The position numbers were made by a program, and so were the translations under genes. This document shows positions 17,156 through 27,307 of a stretch of DNA of 58,811 nucleotides, one piece after another. How positions within the stretch are numbered: the first letter of the stretch is position 1; every line of letters starts with the position of its first letter. Source of the DNA: an uncultured Collinsella sp. Lineage in GTDB: Bacteria > Actinomycetota > Coriobacteriia > Coriobacteriales > Coriobacteriaceae. The notes beneath the pieces were generated by a model. It was not told the DNA's origin, ran no database searches, and was given only the letters and a program-made list of their open reading frames with translations. The stretch lies in contig CALDWI010000020.1 in the NCBI GenBank assembly GCA_937923795.1, forward strand, positions 1 through 58,811. The letters are read 5' to 3'.

Positions 17156-17175
17156 GCGCCGGCCGAAACCGGCGC
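17156..17175 (-). terminator. Hairpin between pflB and grcA
   Basis: GCGCCGG (17156-17162) pairs with CCGGCGC (17169-17175). On the minus strand it is followed by CTATTAATCG, not a U-run, so partial termination or message processing is more likely than a full stop. Confidence 0.55.
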
Positions 17176-17192
17176 GCTAATCAGTAATCGTT

Positions 17193-17215
17193 ATTGTTAG
17201 TATAGCACTAACAAT
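17193..17215 (-). promoter_or_regulatory. Promoter-like palindrome for grcA
   Basis: ATTGTTAG (17193-17200) and CTAACAAT (17208-17215) form an 8-bp inverted repeat. On the minus strand its centre reads TGCTATACT, an extended -10 element. This would allow grcA to be made independently of pflB under control of a dyad-binding regulator. No clear -35 is seen. Confidence 0.5.
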
Positions 17216-17217
17216 AG

Positions 17218-19269
<2,052 letters not shown>

Positions 19270-19819
19270 TGTGTAACCACGCTCCTAGTTACGTGTAATG
19301 CGGCGCTCTCTCACACCGCTGCTTATTGAATTCTTGAATGTTCGGCTTGCACTACCGGCTTCTTCCGTTCTTCACCACACGCTGGTGCAGAGAAAACGTT
19401 TGTCCACCTTGGAACTACAACCCAAAACCCAAGATTTCACCCGTCTGAGAAGGATAACATAGCGACCCTCTCCATCTGGGCTGTTATATGTTTCTTTTTT
19501 TATATCATAAGGGCGTTTTTTACAAACCCGCAGGAAATGCGAGCGCGAACAACTACCGTTCACCGATTTGTATGTTATTTTTCCTTGCCTTTGTACGACG
19601 TTCGCTCTAGCTGTTATGCCAGCTTTAGCAGGGTAAAGTACCTCTGAGTAGGCTTTAGGACATGCCCAACGATCTGCCCCTAACTTTGTTGGTACCGACG
19701 GTGTACGGAGATCGCCTAAAGGTAGTTTTCTGGGCATGACCCAAAAATCTACCGTATAGGGCGCGCGTGCAAGGGTATCATCTTTCACCGAAAATAGTTT
19801 CTAGTGTTAGGGGTTTTCG
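19270..19819. other. Intergenic region between pflB and the MarR gene
   Basis: A 550-base divergent region without a credible gene. It is locally AT-rich around 19490-19520 (minus strand TTGTAA followed by TATAAA-like sequence), a likely pflB promoter zone. The right end holds the MarR operator. A CATGACCCAAAAAT string at about 19735 resembles CATGTCCCAAAAAT near 1485, possibly a short dispersed motif. Confidence 0.4.
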
Positions 19820-19822
19820 GTG
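19786..19822 (+). promoter_or_regulatory. Probable MarR operator overlapping its own start
   Basis: CACCGAAAA (19786-19794) and TTTTCGGTG (19814-19822) form a perfect 9-bp inverted repeat with a 19-base spacer. The right arm includes the GTG start codon, so binding would block both transcription and initiation. Confidence 0.6.
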
Positions 19823-20269
19823 GAAGATACCGATTTCCGTGAACTTGGACGTCAGCTCTTAACTGAGTTTGGCAGCATGCATCAGCGCATTTCGCGTTTT
19901 GCGGACAAAGCCCTCGGCGGCGAGATGGCCGTCATGCGCGCCCTCATACTCGCCGGCGGTTCGCTCACGCCGAGCGAACTCGCTGATCGCGCCTGGGTCT
20001 CGAGCGCCCGCATCGCCAATATTCTGCGCGCCCTCGAGGCCAAGGGCTGGGTCGAGCGCGAGCACTCAAAGACTGACCGTCGTCGCGTACACGTCATAGT
20101 GACCGACAAGGGATTCCAGGATCTCGAAATCAAACGTCGGGAATTCGAGGCCCGCACCGCGGCTTTCCTCGAGCAGCTCGGCGAAACAGATACCCAAGAG
20201 ATGGTGCGCCTGCTTAGGCGTGCCAACGAAATTATCGACCGCAATCAAGAAAGGAGAGATGCCGAGTGA
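19820..20269 (+). CDS. MarR-family transcriptional regulator
   Basis: The 149-residue winged-helix protein has the recognition region LTPSELADRAWVSSARIANILRALEAKGWVEREHSKTDRRRVHVIVTDKG in pieces typical of MarR. The GTG start at 19820 follows AGGGG. Its end overlaps the first ABC gene by 4 bases (GTGA), so the three genes form one operon, and it probably represses that exporter until a toxic ligand appears. Confidence 0.88.
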   Translation: MEDTDFRELGRQLLTEFGSMHQRISRFADKALGGEMAVMRALILAGGSLTPSELADRAWVSSARIANILRALEAKGWVEREHSKTDRRRVHVIVTDKGFQDLEIKRREFEARTAAFLEQLGETDTQEMVRLLRRANEIIDRNQERRDAE

Positions 20270-22632
20270 GGATTCTCAAGCTCTTTAAAAAGCATATCCT
20301 GGCACTGTTCGCAGCTATCGTGCTTATCGTAATCAGCTGCAACGCCGATCTGGCGCTGCCTACCTATATGAGCGACATCGTCGACGTGGGTGTGCAGCAA
20401 GGCGGCATCGCCTCGCCCGTACCCGACACCATCCGCGCCGAATCGCTCGACGACCTTGAACTCTTTATGAGCACCAAGGACGCCAAAGCTGTGGAGGCCG
20501 TGTTTAGCAAGGCTGACAAAAATGGCATTCGAACGTATAAGGGTACCGAGGAAGAGCGTGCCGATGGAGGCAAGATTGCCGACATTATGAGCCTGCCCGA
20601 GACTGTCGTCCTTTCGCTCGACCAGGGCATTGACGCCGACTCCATGGGCGACATGATGGGCTCGTCCAGCGAGAAAGACAACAACGCTGCCCAGGCCATG
20701 CCCACCCCCGAGCAAATGGCAGCGATGACGCCCGAGCAGCTCGCCGAGATGCAGCAGAAGGCCGCAGCGGCGCAGAACATGCAAAAGCAGATTGATGCCG
20801 ACGGCGGTAAGATCACCATGAAGAGCCTGCGCCTGGGTGTCGAGGGCGGTCTGGTAGACCAAAGCAAGCTCGTCGAGGGCGCCAACCAAATGGCGGACAA
20901 AATGGGCTCCATGTCGGGCTCCATCGTCACCCAGCGCGCCGTGAGCTATGTACAGGACGAGTACAAGGCACAGGGCATCGACCCCGCCGACGTGCAGAAC
21001 GCCTACCTGAGCCACATGGCGACCACGATGTTTGGGCTGTGCCTGGTGTCGCTCGTCGCCACCATTCTGACCGGTGCCGTGGCGTCGCGCACCGCCTGCT
21101 CCATCGCCCGCGACCTGCGCCGCGAGACCTTCAACAAGGTTATGCACTTCTCGCCGGCCGAGGTGGGCAAGTTTAGCCAGGCCTCGCTCATCACCCGCTG
21201 CACCAACGACATTCAGCAGATCCAGATGGCCGCAACCCTGTTTATCCGCATGTGCCTGATGGCCCCCGTCATGGGCATCGTCGCCGTCATGCGCGTCCTG
21301 GCCAACCACACCGGCCTGGAGTGGACCATCGCCGTGGCCATCATCGCGGTCTCGGCCGTCGTCGGCGTGCTCATGGGCCTCACCATGCCAAAGTTCAAAA
21401 AGATGCAGAGCTTTGTGGACCGCGTGAACCTTACCGCCCGCGAGCTGCTCGACGGCCTTATGCCCATCCGCTCGTTCAACCGCGAGGAACATGAGCTCGA
21501 GCGTTTTGACAAGGCTTCGCTCGACCTGATGACCACGCAGCTCTACACCAACCGCGCCATGAGCTTTATGATGCCGCTCATGATGCTCGTCATGAACTGC
21601 ATCACCGTGCTTATCGTCTGGTTTGGCGCGCAGGGCGTGTCCGACGGCGTGATGCAGGTCGGCAACATGATGGCGTTTATCTCCTACACCATGCAGATCG
21701 TCATGGCGTTTATGATCCTCACCATGGTTTCGGTTATCCTGCCCCGTGCCGAGGTCGCAGCCGAGCGCGTGGAAGAGGTCATCACTTGCCCCACCAGCAT
21801 CAACGACCCCGTCTCGCCCAAACTGCCCGCGGCCAGCGCGCCGCGCGGCGAGCTCACCTTCCGCGACGTGAGCTTCCAGTATCCCGATGCCCGCGCCGAC
21901 GTCATCAGCGGCGTGAACTTCACCACGCATGCCGGTCAGATGCTCGGCATTATTGGCTCCACGGGCTCGGGCAAGTCCACGCTCGTGCAGCTGATTCCGC
22001 GCCTGTACGACGTCACGGGCGGCAGCATTTCGCTCGACGGCATCGATGTGCGCGACATGACACTTTCCGAGCTGCGCCGCCGCATCGGTTATATTCCGCA
22101 GCAGGGTCGTCTATTCTCGGGTACCGTCGAGAGCAACCTCAAGTTTGCCGGCGACATGGTGAGTGACGAGGATATGCGCCAGGCAGCACGCGTCGCCCAG
22201 GCGGAGGACTTTATCGCCGAGCGCGAGGACGGGTACGACTCCCCTATCAGCCAGGGCGGCTCCAATGTTTCGGGTGGTCAGCGCCAGCGTCTGGCCATCG
22301 CCCGCGCGTTGGCCAAAAAGCCCGAGGTCGTGGTGTTCGATGACTCGTTTAGTGCCCTCGACTACAAGACCGACGCGCGCCTACGCGAGGAGCTGGCCAA
22401 AAACGTTACCGACGCCGCGCTCGTGGTCGTGGCCCAGCGCATCGCGACCATCATGCACGCCGACCAGATCATCGTGCTCGACGACGGCCACGTAGTGGGC
22501 ACCGGCACGCACGAGGAGCTGCTGCGCAGCTGCCCGGCGTACCTGGAGATCGCACAGTCGCAGCTTTCCGCCGAGGAGCTGGGGCTTACCCAAGAAGAAA
22601 TTGCAGCCGTCATGGAAGGAGGCGAGCGCTAA
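20266..22632 (+). CDS. ABC exporter half-transporter A (degenerate ATP site)
   Basis: The 788-residue protein fuses a membrane domain and an ATPase. After a first helix (about 8-28) comes a roughly 200-residue extracytoplasmic insert with a Met/Gln/Ala-rich stretch (MPTPEQMAAMTPEQLAEMQQ), then five more helices. The ATPase has Walker A GSTGSGKST and signature VSGGQ, but Walker B ends FDDS (Asp in place of the catalytic Glu) and the switch His is Gln (VAQRIATI). It should therefore supply the non-hydrolysing site of a heterodimer with the next gene. Likely a multidrug or lipid exporter. Confidence 0.88.
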   Translation: MRILKLFKKHILALFAAIVLIVISCNADLALPTYMSDIVDVGVQQGGIASPVPDTIRAESLDDLELFMSTKDAKAVEAVFSKADKNGIRTYKGTEEERADGGKIADIMSLPETVVLSLDQGIDADSMGDMMGSSSEKDNNAAQAMPTPEQMAAMTPEQLAEMQQKAAAAQNMQKQIDADGGKITMKSLRLGVEGGLVDQSKLVEGANQMADKMGSMSGSIVTQRAVSYVQDEYKAQGIDPADVQNAYLSHMATTMFGLCLVSLVATILTGAVASRTACSIARDLRRETFNKVMHFSPAEVGKFSQASLITRCTNDIQQIQMAATLFIRMCLMAPVMGIVAVMRVLANHTGLEWTIAVAIIAVSAVVGVLMGLTMPKFKKMQSFVDRVNLTARELLDGLMPIRSFNREEHELERFDKASLDLMTTQLYTNRAMSFMMPLMMLVMNCITVLIVWFGAQGVSDGVMQVGNMMAFISYTMQIVMAFMILTMVSVILPRAEVAAERVEEVITCPTSINDPVSPKLPAASAPRGELTFRDVSFQYPDARADVISGVNFTTHAGQMLGIIGSTGSGKSTLVQLIPRLYDVTGGSISLDGIDVRDMTLSELRRRIGYIPQQGRLFSGTVESNLKFAGDMVSDEDMRQAARVAQAEDFIAEREDGYDSPISQGGSNVSGGQRQRLAIARALAKKPEVVVFDDSFSALDYKTDARLREELAKNVTDAALVVVAQRIATIMHADQIIVLDDGHVVGTGTHEELLRSCPAYLEIAQSQLSAEELGLTQEEIAAVMEGGER

Positions 22633-24488
22633 TGGCAGACGAGACCAAGGCTCAGATTCCCAAGCCCACCCGCCAGCGTGGTCCCATGGGCCGCATGGGC
22701 GGCATGCGTCGCGGCGAAAAGGCCAAGGACTTTAAGGGCACCATGAGGCAGCTGCTCGGCTATATCGGCCAGCACAAGATTGCCGTGTTTGCCGCCGTCG
22801 CCTTTGCCGTGTGCTCGGTCATCTTTAATATTGTGGGACCCAAGATGCTCGGTCAGGTTACCACCAAGCTGTTCGAGGGCCTGGTTGCCAAGGTCAACGG
22901 CACCGGCGATGTCGACTTTGCCTGGATTGCCAAGACGCTCGGCTTTTTGCTCTGCCTGTATCTGGCGAGCTCTGTCTGCAGCCTCATCCAGGGCTGGCTC
23001 ATGACCGGCGTCACGCAAAAGATCTGCTATCGCATGCGCAAGGAGATCGCCGCCAAGATCGCCGTCGTTCCGATGAGCTACTTTAACGGACACAGCAAGG
23101 GCGACGTGCTCAGCCGCATCACCAACGACGTCGATACGCTGGGCCAGTCGCTCAACCAGAGCGTGACGCAGCTCATCACGTCGGTGACGCAGATTATCGG
23201 CGTGCTTGTCATGATGCTTTCGATCAGTCTGCCGCTTACCGGCGTCACCGTGCTCACGCTGCCGGCCGCCGCGATTATCTTGATGGTGATGATCCACTTC
23301 TCGCAGCCGTACTTCCGCGAGCAGCAGCAGGTCCTGGGCACCGTCAACGGCATTATCGAGGAGGATTTTGCCGGCCAGAACGTCATTCAGGTGTTCGACC
23401 GCGCCGAAGCTTCGATCGAGGAGTTCGACCGTCAAAACGACCGCCTGTTTATTAGTGGCTGGCGCTCGCAGTTCCTGTCGGGCCTGATGATGCCGCTTAT
23501 GAGTCTGGTGGGCAACATGGGTTACGTGGGCGTTGTCGTAGTGGGCGCGCAGCTCGCGCTGACCGGCAATGCCACGCCCGGCGACATCCAGAGCTTTATC
23601 CAGTACGTGCGCAACTTTACGCAGCCAGTGCAGCAGCTGGGCAACGTGAGCAACACGATGCAGTCGATGGCCGCTGCCACCGAGCGCGTCTTTGAGTTCC
23701 TGGCTGCGCCCGAAGAGGAGCAGAAGGCCGACGCGCAGATCCCCGAGAAGCGCCCCGGCCACGTGGAGTTTGACCATGTCAAGTTTGGCTACACGCCCGA
23801 CAAGACCATCATCCACGACTTTAGCTGCGAGGCGCAGCCCGGCCAGACCATCGCCATCGTCGGCCCCACCGGCGCTGGCAAGACCACGCTCATTAAGCTG
23901 CTGCAGCGCTTCTACGATGTGGACGGCGGCTCACTGCGCGTCGAGGGCATCGACGTGCGCGACTGGGACCGCGCGGCACTTCGCGGCGAGTTTGCCATGG
24001 TGCTGCAGGATACCTGGCTGTTCAACGGCACCATCCGCGAGAACATCCGTTACGGACGCCCCGATGCGAGCGATGCCGAGGTCGAAGCCGCTGCACGTGC
24101 CGCACGCTGCGACCACTTTATCCATACGCTCGCCGGCGGCTACGACTTTATGATCAACGAGGAGGGCACTAACCTATCGCAGGGTCAGCGCCAGCTCGTG
24201 ACCATCGCCCGTGCCATTTTGGCCGACCGCCCGGCGCTGATTCTGGACGAGGCGACCTCCAACGTTGACACTCGTACCGAGGAGCTTATTCAGCGTGCCA
24301 TGGATGCGCTAATGCAAGGCCGCACGAGCTTTGTCATCGCGCACCGCCTGTCCACGATCCGCAACGCCGACGTGATCTTGGTAATTCGCGACGGTGACAT
24401 CGTCGAGAAGGGCACGCACGACGAGCTGCTCGCCCAAGGCGGCTTCTACGCCGACCTGTACAACTCGCAGTTCGACGAAGCGGCGTAA
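22632..24488 (+). CDS. ABC exporter half-transporter B (catalytic ATP site)
   Basis: The 618-residue partner of the preceding gene, overlapping it by one base (TAATG). It has a basic N-terminal tail with Gly/Met/Arg repeats (residues 10-30), six membrane helices, then an ATPase with Walker A GPTGAGKTT, signature LSQGQ, Walker B ILDEATS with the catalytic Glu, and His in IAHRLSTI. The canonical Walker B and switch residues here and the missing ones in the partner are the hallmark of asymmetric heterodimeric exporters. Confidence 0.9.
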   Translation: MADETKAQIPKPTRQRGPMGRMGGMRRGEKAKDFKGTMRQLLGYIGQHKIAVFAAVAFAVCSVIFNIVGPKMLGQVTTKLFEGLVAKVNGTGDVDFAWIAKTLGFLLCLYLASSVCSLIQGWLMTGVTQKICYRMRKEIAAKIAVVPMSYFNGHSKGDVLSRITNDVDTLGQSLNQSVTQLITSVTQIIGVLVMMLSISLPLTGVTVLTLPAAAIILMVMIHFSQPYFREQQQVLGTVNGIIEEDFAGQNVIQVFDRAEASIEEFDRQNDRLFISGWRSQFLSGLMMPLMSLVGNMGYVGVVVVGAQLALTGNATPGDIQSFIQYVRNFTQPVQQLGNVSNTMQSMAAATERVFEFLAAPEEEQKADAQIPEKRPGHVEFDHVKFGYTPDKTIIHDFSCEAQPGQTIAIVGPTGAGKTTLIKLLQRFYDVDGGSLRVEGIDVRDWDRAALRGEFAMVLQDTWLFNGTIRENIRYGRPDASDAEVEAAARAARCDHFIHTLAGGYDFMINEEGTNLSQGQRQLVTIARAILADRPALILDEATSNVDTRTEELIQRAMDALMQGRTSFVIAHRLSTIRNADVILVIRDGDIVEKGTHDELLAQGGFYADLYNSQFDEAA

Positions 24489-24520
24489 ATTCTGCCGCAG
24501 GGAACGAATAACGCCCGAGA

Positions 24521-24558
24521 ACGGGGGCGCAGGACAACCTGCGCCCCCGTTTTTGTTC
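24521..24558 (+). terminator. Strong intrinsic terminator after the ABC operon
   Basis: A perfect 13-bp stem ACGGGGGCGCAGG (24521-24533) with its complement (24538-24550), loop ACAA, followed by TTTTGTTC. Confidence 0.93.
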
Positions 24559-24609
24559 TGCGGCCCTCGAACCGCCTCCCCTGGGACCTGATTGACAGCC
24601 CCTTCCAAA

Positions 24610-24847
24610 CCCTGTGGGCAAAAAATAGCAAATATGAGTACTGTCACCTTTTTAGTAACAGCCAAAACCACCTCAAACGACCTCTTTGCGGCCCCTATAC
24701 GCCTTTGAATTAATCAAAACGCCCGTTAGCAGACTTCTGTCTGCTAACGTTAATGAACATATTTATCACTTTGTCTATTATCTCGCTAGACGGATATGTT
24801 ACTAGGTTGGCAACAGTACTCATATTTGGCATTTTTTGCCCACTGGG
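24610..24847. mobile_element. MITE-like element with 50-bp inverted ends
   Basis: Arms 24610-24659 and 24798-24847 are inverted repeats of 50 bases with about seven or eight mismatches, starting at CCC-GTGGGCAAAAAAT. The AT-rich centre carries a second perfect hairpin, GTTAGCAGAC (24725-24734) with 24739-24748. There is no coding capacity. Size and structure fit a non-autonomous transposon remnant. No clear target-site duplication could be identified. Confidence 0.6.
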
Positions 24848-24931
24848 TACTCCCCGGGGAATCGGCGGCAGGCTTAGGGTCCCTCACGGCGTCATCCCAT
24901 CCTGGTGAGCGCCAACGTTTACCCAGATAAA

Positions 24932-24966
24932 ACCTGCCAAAATAAACCTGTCTCTTTTTGGTAGGT
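24932..24966 (+). terminator. Terminator-like hairpin, third copy of the CCTGCCAAAA motif
   Basis: ACCTGCCAAAA pairs with TTTTTGGTAGGT around TAAACCTGTCTC. The reverse complement of this motif starts the repeat blocks at 30390 and 44311. Confidence 0.55.
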
Positions 24967-24983
24967 TTCGGGGTGACAAGGGC

Positions 24984-25012
24984 TTGCACTTTAGCGTGCG
25001 ACAGCGGATAAT
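24984..25012 (+). promoter_or_regulatory. Sigma-70-type promoter of the DAHP synthase gene
   Basis: TTGCAC (24984-24989) and GATAAT (25007-25012) with an ideal 17-base spacer, 55 bases upstream of the start codon. Confidence 0.7.
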
Positions 25013-25066
25013 GCCGAACACTCGACAATACGCTTATTGCTCTTTCTATAGATTGAGGAGGCCCCT

Positions 25067-26098
25067 ATGGCCATGGAATTCAAACGCAGGCTGCCGATCC
25101 CCATGGAGATCCGCGAGGAAATGCCGCTTTCTGCCGAGCTTACCGCCAAAAAGCAGGCATTTGACGCCGAGGTCGCCAAAGTCTTTACCGGCGAGGACGC
25201 ACGCAAGGTGCTCATCATCGGCCCGTGCTCTGCCGACCGCGAGGATTCGGTCCTCGAGTACATGAACCGACTGGCCAAGACCGCCGAGGAGGTCAAGGAC
25301 AAGCTCATCATCATTCCGCGCGTCTACACCAATAAGCCGCGCACCAAGGGCACCGGCTACAAGGGCCTGCTGCACAACCCCAACCCCGAGGCTCCCGACG
25401 ACCTGCTCGAGGGCGTCAAGGCCATCCGCCATATGCACCTGCGCGTTATTAAGGAAACAGGCTTCTTCACCGCCGACGAGATGCTCTATCCGTCCAACTA
25501 CCAGTACCTCGTTGACCTGCTGAGCTATGTGGCCGTGGGCGCACGCTCGGTCGAAAACCAGGAGCATCGCCTGGTGTCGAGCGGCATTTCGGTACCCGTC
25601 GGCATGAAGAATCCCACTGCCGGTTCCACCACCGTTATGCTCAACTCCATTTACGCCGCGCAGGCGCACCAGAGCTTCATCTTCCGCAACTGGGAGGTCG
25701 AGTGCGACGGCAATCCGCTCGCGCACGCCGTTATGCGTGGCTACATCGGTCTCGACGGTCGCACCTACCCCAACTACCACTACGAGCACCTGGAGCGCCT
25801 GGCCGAACGCTACACCGAGCACGCCGGCTATGCCAATCCGGCAGCGGTCATCGACTGCAACCACGACAACTCGGGTAAGCGCCCGCTGGAGCAGTATCGC
25901 ATTTGCAAGGAAGTGCTCGACAGCTGCCGCCGCAACGAGTCCATCTCCAAGCTGGTCAAGGGCTTTATGATCGAGTCTTACCTGGAGGACGGCAACCAGC
26001 CGGTCGACGGCGGCGTCTTTGGTAAATCGATCACCGACCCGTGCCTGGGCTGGGAAAAGACCGACTACCTCATCCACGAGATCGCGGAGCGGGTGTAG
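25067..26098 (+). CDS. aroF: 3-deoxy-7-phosphoheptulonate synthase (DAHP synthase, class I)
   Basis: Condenses PEP and erythrose-4-phosphate, the first step of aromatic amino-acid synthesis. The 343-residue protein carries the class I motifs IGPCSADRED, a KPRTKGTGYKGL active-site stretch, SVENQEHR and DCNHDNSGKRP. GAGGAGG lies just upstream of the ATG. It stands alone with its own promoter and is followed by a perfect hairpin. The feedback amino acid cannot be assigned from sequence. Confidence 0.94.
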   Translation: MAMEFKRRLPIPMEIREEMPLSAELTAKKQAFDAEVAKVFTGEDARKVLIIGPCSADREDSVLEYMNRLAKTAEEVKDKLIIIPRVYTNKPRTKGTGYKGLLHNPNPEAPDDLLEGVKAIRHMHLRVIKETGFFTADEMLYPSNYQYLVDLLSYVAVGARSVENQEHRLVSSGISVPVGMKNPTAGSTTVMLNSIYAAQAHQSFIFRNWEVECDGNPLAHAVMRGYIGLDGRTYPNYHYEHLERLAERYTEHAGYANPAAVIDCNHDNSGKRPLEQYRICKEVLDSCRRNESISKLVKGFMIESYLEDGNQPVDGGVFGKSITDPCLGWEKTDYLIHEIAERV

Positions 26099-26127
26099 GT
26101 TACGGCGTTTTACCAAACGCCGTAACC
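26098..26127 (+). terminator. Perfect hairpin directly after aroF
   Basis: GGTTACGGCGTTT (26098-26110) pairs perfectly with 26115-26127 around TACC, beginning at the stop codon. There is no U-tract, so it is more like a 3'-end protecting structure than a classical terminator. Confidence 0.6.
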
Positions 26128-26138
26128 GGCCGACGCTG

Positions 26139-26240
26139 CGCGGGCCGCATTTGGACAATCTGACGTTCAACTTCAAGGGCGCGACCAGAAGGTCAGCGCC
26201 CTTTCGTTTCACGTCACCTTGTCTCAAATGCGGCCCGCTC
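26139..26240. repeat. Imperfect long hairpin after aroF
   Basis: GCGGGCCGCATTTG at the left and CAAATGCGGCCCGC at the right pair perfectly. Between them GACAA/TTGTC and AAGGGCGC/GCGCCCTT continue the stem, with unpaired stretches around TGACGT and ACGTCA. It has the multi-stem plan of the long palindromes elsewhere but different loop sequences. Confidence 0.6.
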
Positions 26241-26280
26241 GCTGTCCGTCCTCTACCTGCGGCGTTGTCTTACTCCGGAT

Positions 26281-26329
26281 GCGGCAGTTAGGGACGTTCC
26301 TTTTCTGCCGGCAGTTTGGGATGTTCCTT
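26281..26329 (-). repeat. 49-bp dispersed repeat, copy a
   Basis: On the minus strand it reads as two tandem versions of AAGGAACGTCCC-AACTGCC joined by GGCAGA. Two more copies flank the DUF4143 gene at 57137 and 58648. Confidence 0.75.
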
Positions 26330-26330
26330 G

Positions 26331-26464
26331 GGGTAGTCATTGGGGACGTTCTTTAATGACTGGTCGTTTAAGAACGTCCCCAACGACTACCCAGAATGAG
26401 AGTGGATAATCTCCCGTTTTTGGCCTATACCAGCGCTAAAAGGTGGGAGATTATCCACTCTCAT
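26331..26464. repeat. Two consecutive inverted repeats before the GNAT gene
   Basis: The first hairpin, 26331-26354 with 26370-26392, has arms built around GGGGACGTTCTT. The second, 26396-26415 with 26445-26464, has a perfect 20-bp stem GAGTGGATAATCTCCC-type. They fill much of the 514-base gap between aroF and the acetyltransferase gene; the remaining 148 bases show nothing clear. Confidence 0.75.
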
Positions 26465-26612
26465 CGAGCAAGTGTCCGAAAATCCGCCCTCATTCCTTCT
26501 TAGGACCCTCCGTCCCCGAGGATTCGAGGCTCGCCTGCCGAATGGTCGATGCGGCCGTCCTGCGTCCATGTCACACTCAGGGGTGGCCTGACCCAACTTG
26601 GAAGGAGCCCCC

Positions 26613-27263
26613 ATGAGCCTTGACAACGTAACTCTGCGTGCCGCCACGCTCGATGACCTGGCCGGCATCGCCGCCATCTACAACCAGCTGTGGTGCAACA
26701 CGCTGCGCAACCGAGGCGACGTCGAAGCCGCCGATTTCTGTGCGCGCTTTAACATCGCCATGCAGCTGCAGCGCTCCCCCATCGCGCTCGTTGCCGAAGC
26801 TGAAGGCCGCATCATCGCCGCTTGCTGCATCGGTATCTTCGAAGACGGCAAACCACGCACCAATCCCACGTGGGAGCCCTGCTACAACGAGATGTTCGTC
26901 CAGGCAACCGAGATGGCAAAGACCGCCGATGCCAAGCTCGAAGGCTCGCTCTTTGGCGATAGCCGCGAGAAGGCAACAGCCGACCGCTTTGCCGCCACGG
27001 GCAACGAATATGCCCAAGGCCAGCTCAACCTGATCATCATCGTGCCCGAATGGCAGGGCAAGGGGCTCGGCCGTGCGCTCATCGACCTTGCGCGCGCCGA
27101 ACTCGCCAAAGCCGGGTGCACCAAATTCTTCCTGATGAGCGACTGCAACTCCGACTGGCAGTTCTACGAGCACCTCAACATGAAGCGCATCTTGGAGGAT
27201 CACAGCCAGGACACCGGCGACGGATTTATCGTCTATATGTACGGAGGCGACACGCAGGATTAA
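26613..27263 (+). CDS. GNAT-family N-acetyltransferase
   Basis: The 216-residue protein transfers an acetyl group from acetyl-CoA to an unidentified amine. It shows the N-terminal beta-strand/helix VTLRAATLDDLAGIAAIYNQLW and the CoA-binding loop around VPEWQGKGLGRALID (Q/R-x-x-G-x-G/A). AAGGAG precedes the ATG at 26613 by 5 bases; an upstream TTG at 26598 is rejected. No neighbour hints at the substrate. Confidence 0.85.
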   Translation: MSLDNVTLRAATLDDLAGIAAIYNQLWCNTLRNRGDVEAADFCARFNIAMQLQRSPIALVAEAEGRIIAACCIGIFEDGKPRTNPTWEPCYNEMFVQATEMAKTADAKLEGSLFGDSREKATADRFAATGNEYAQGQLNLIIIVPEWQGKGLGRALIDLARAELAKAGCTKFFLMSDCNSDWQFYEHLNMKRILEDHSQDTGDGFIVYMYGGDTQD

Positions 27264-27307
27264 CTTGCATGTCGCCTCACGGGCTTTCTACAAGACGGCC
27301 CAAACCA

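Noticed and set aside
19372..19788. 138-codon minus-strand frame between pflB and the MarR gene
   Set aside because: Codon use unlike the window, no ribosome site, and it covers the probable pflB promoter region.
24334..24671. Small minus-strand frames over the ABC gene end and terminator
   Set aside because: They cross a strong intrinsic terminator and have no ribosome site or recognisable domain.
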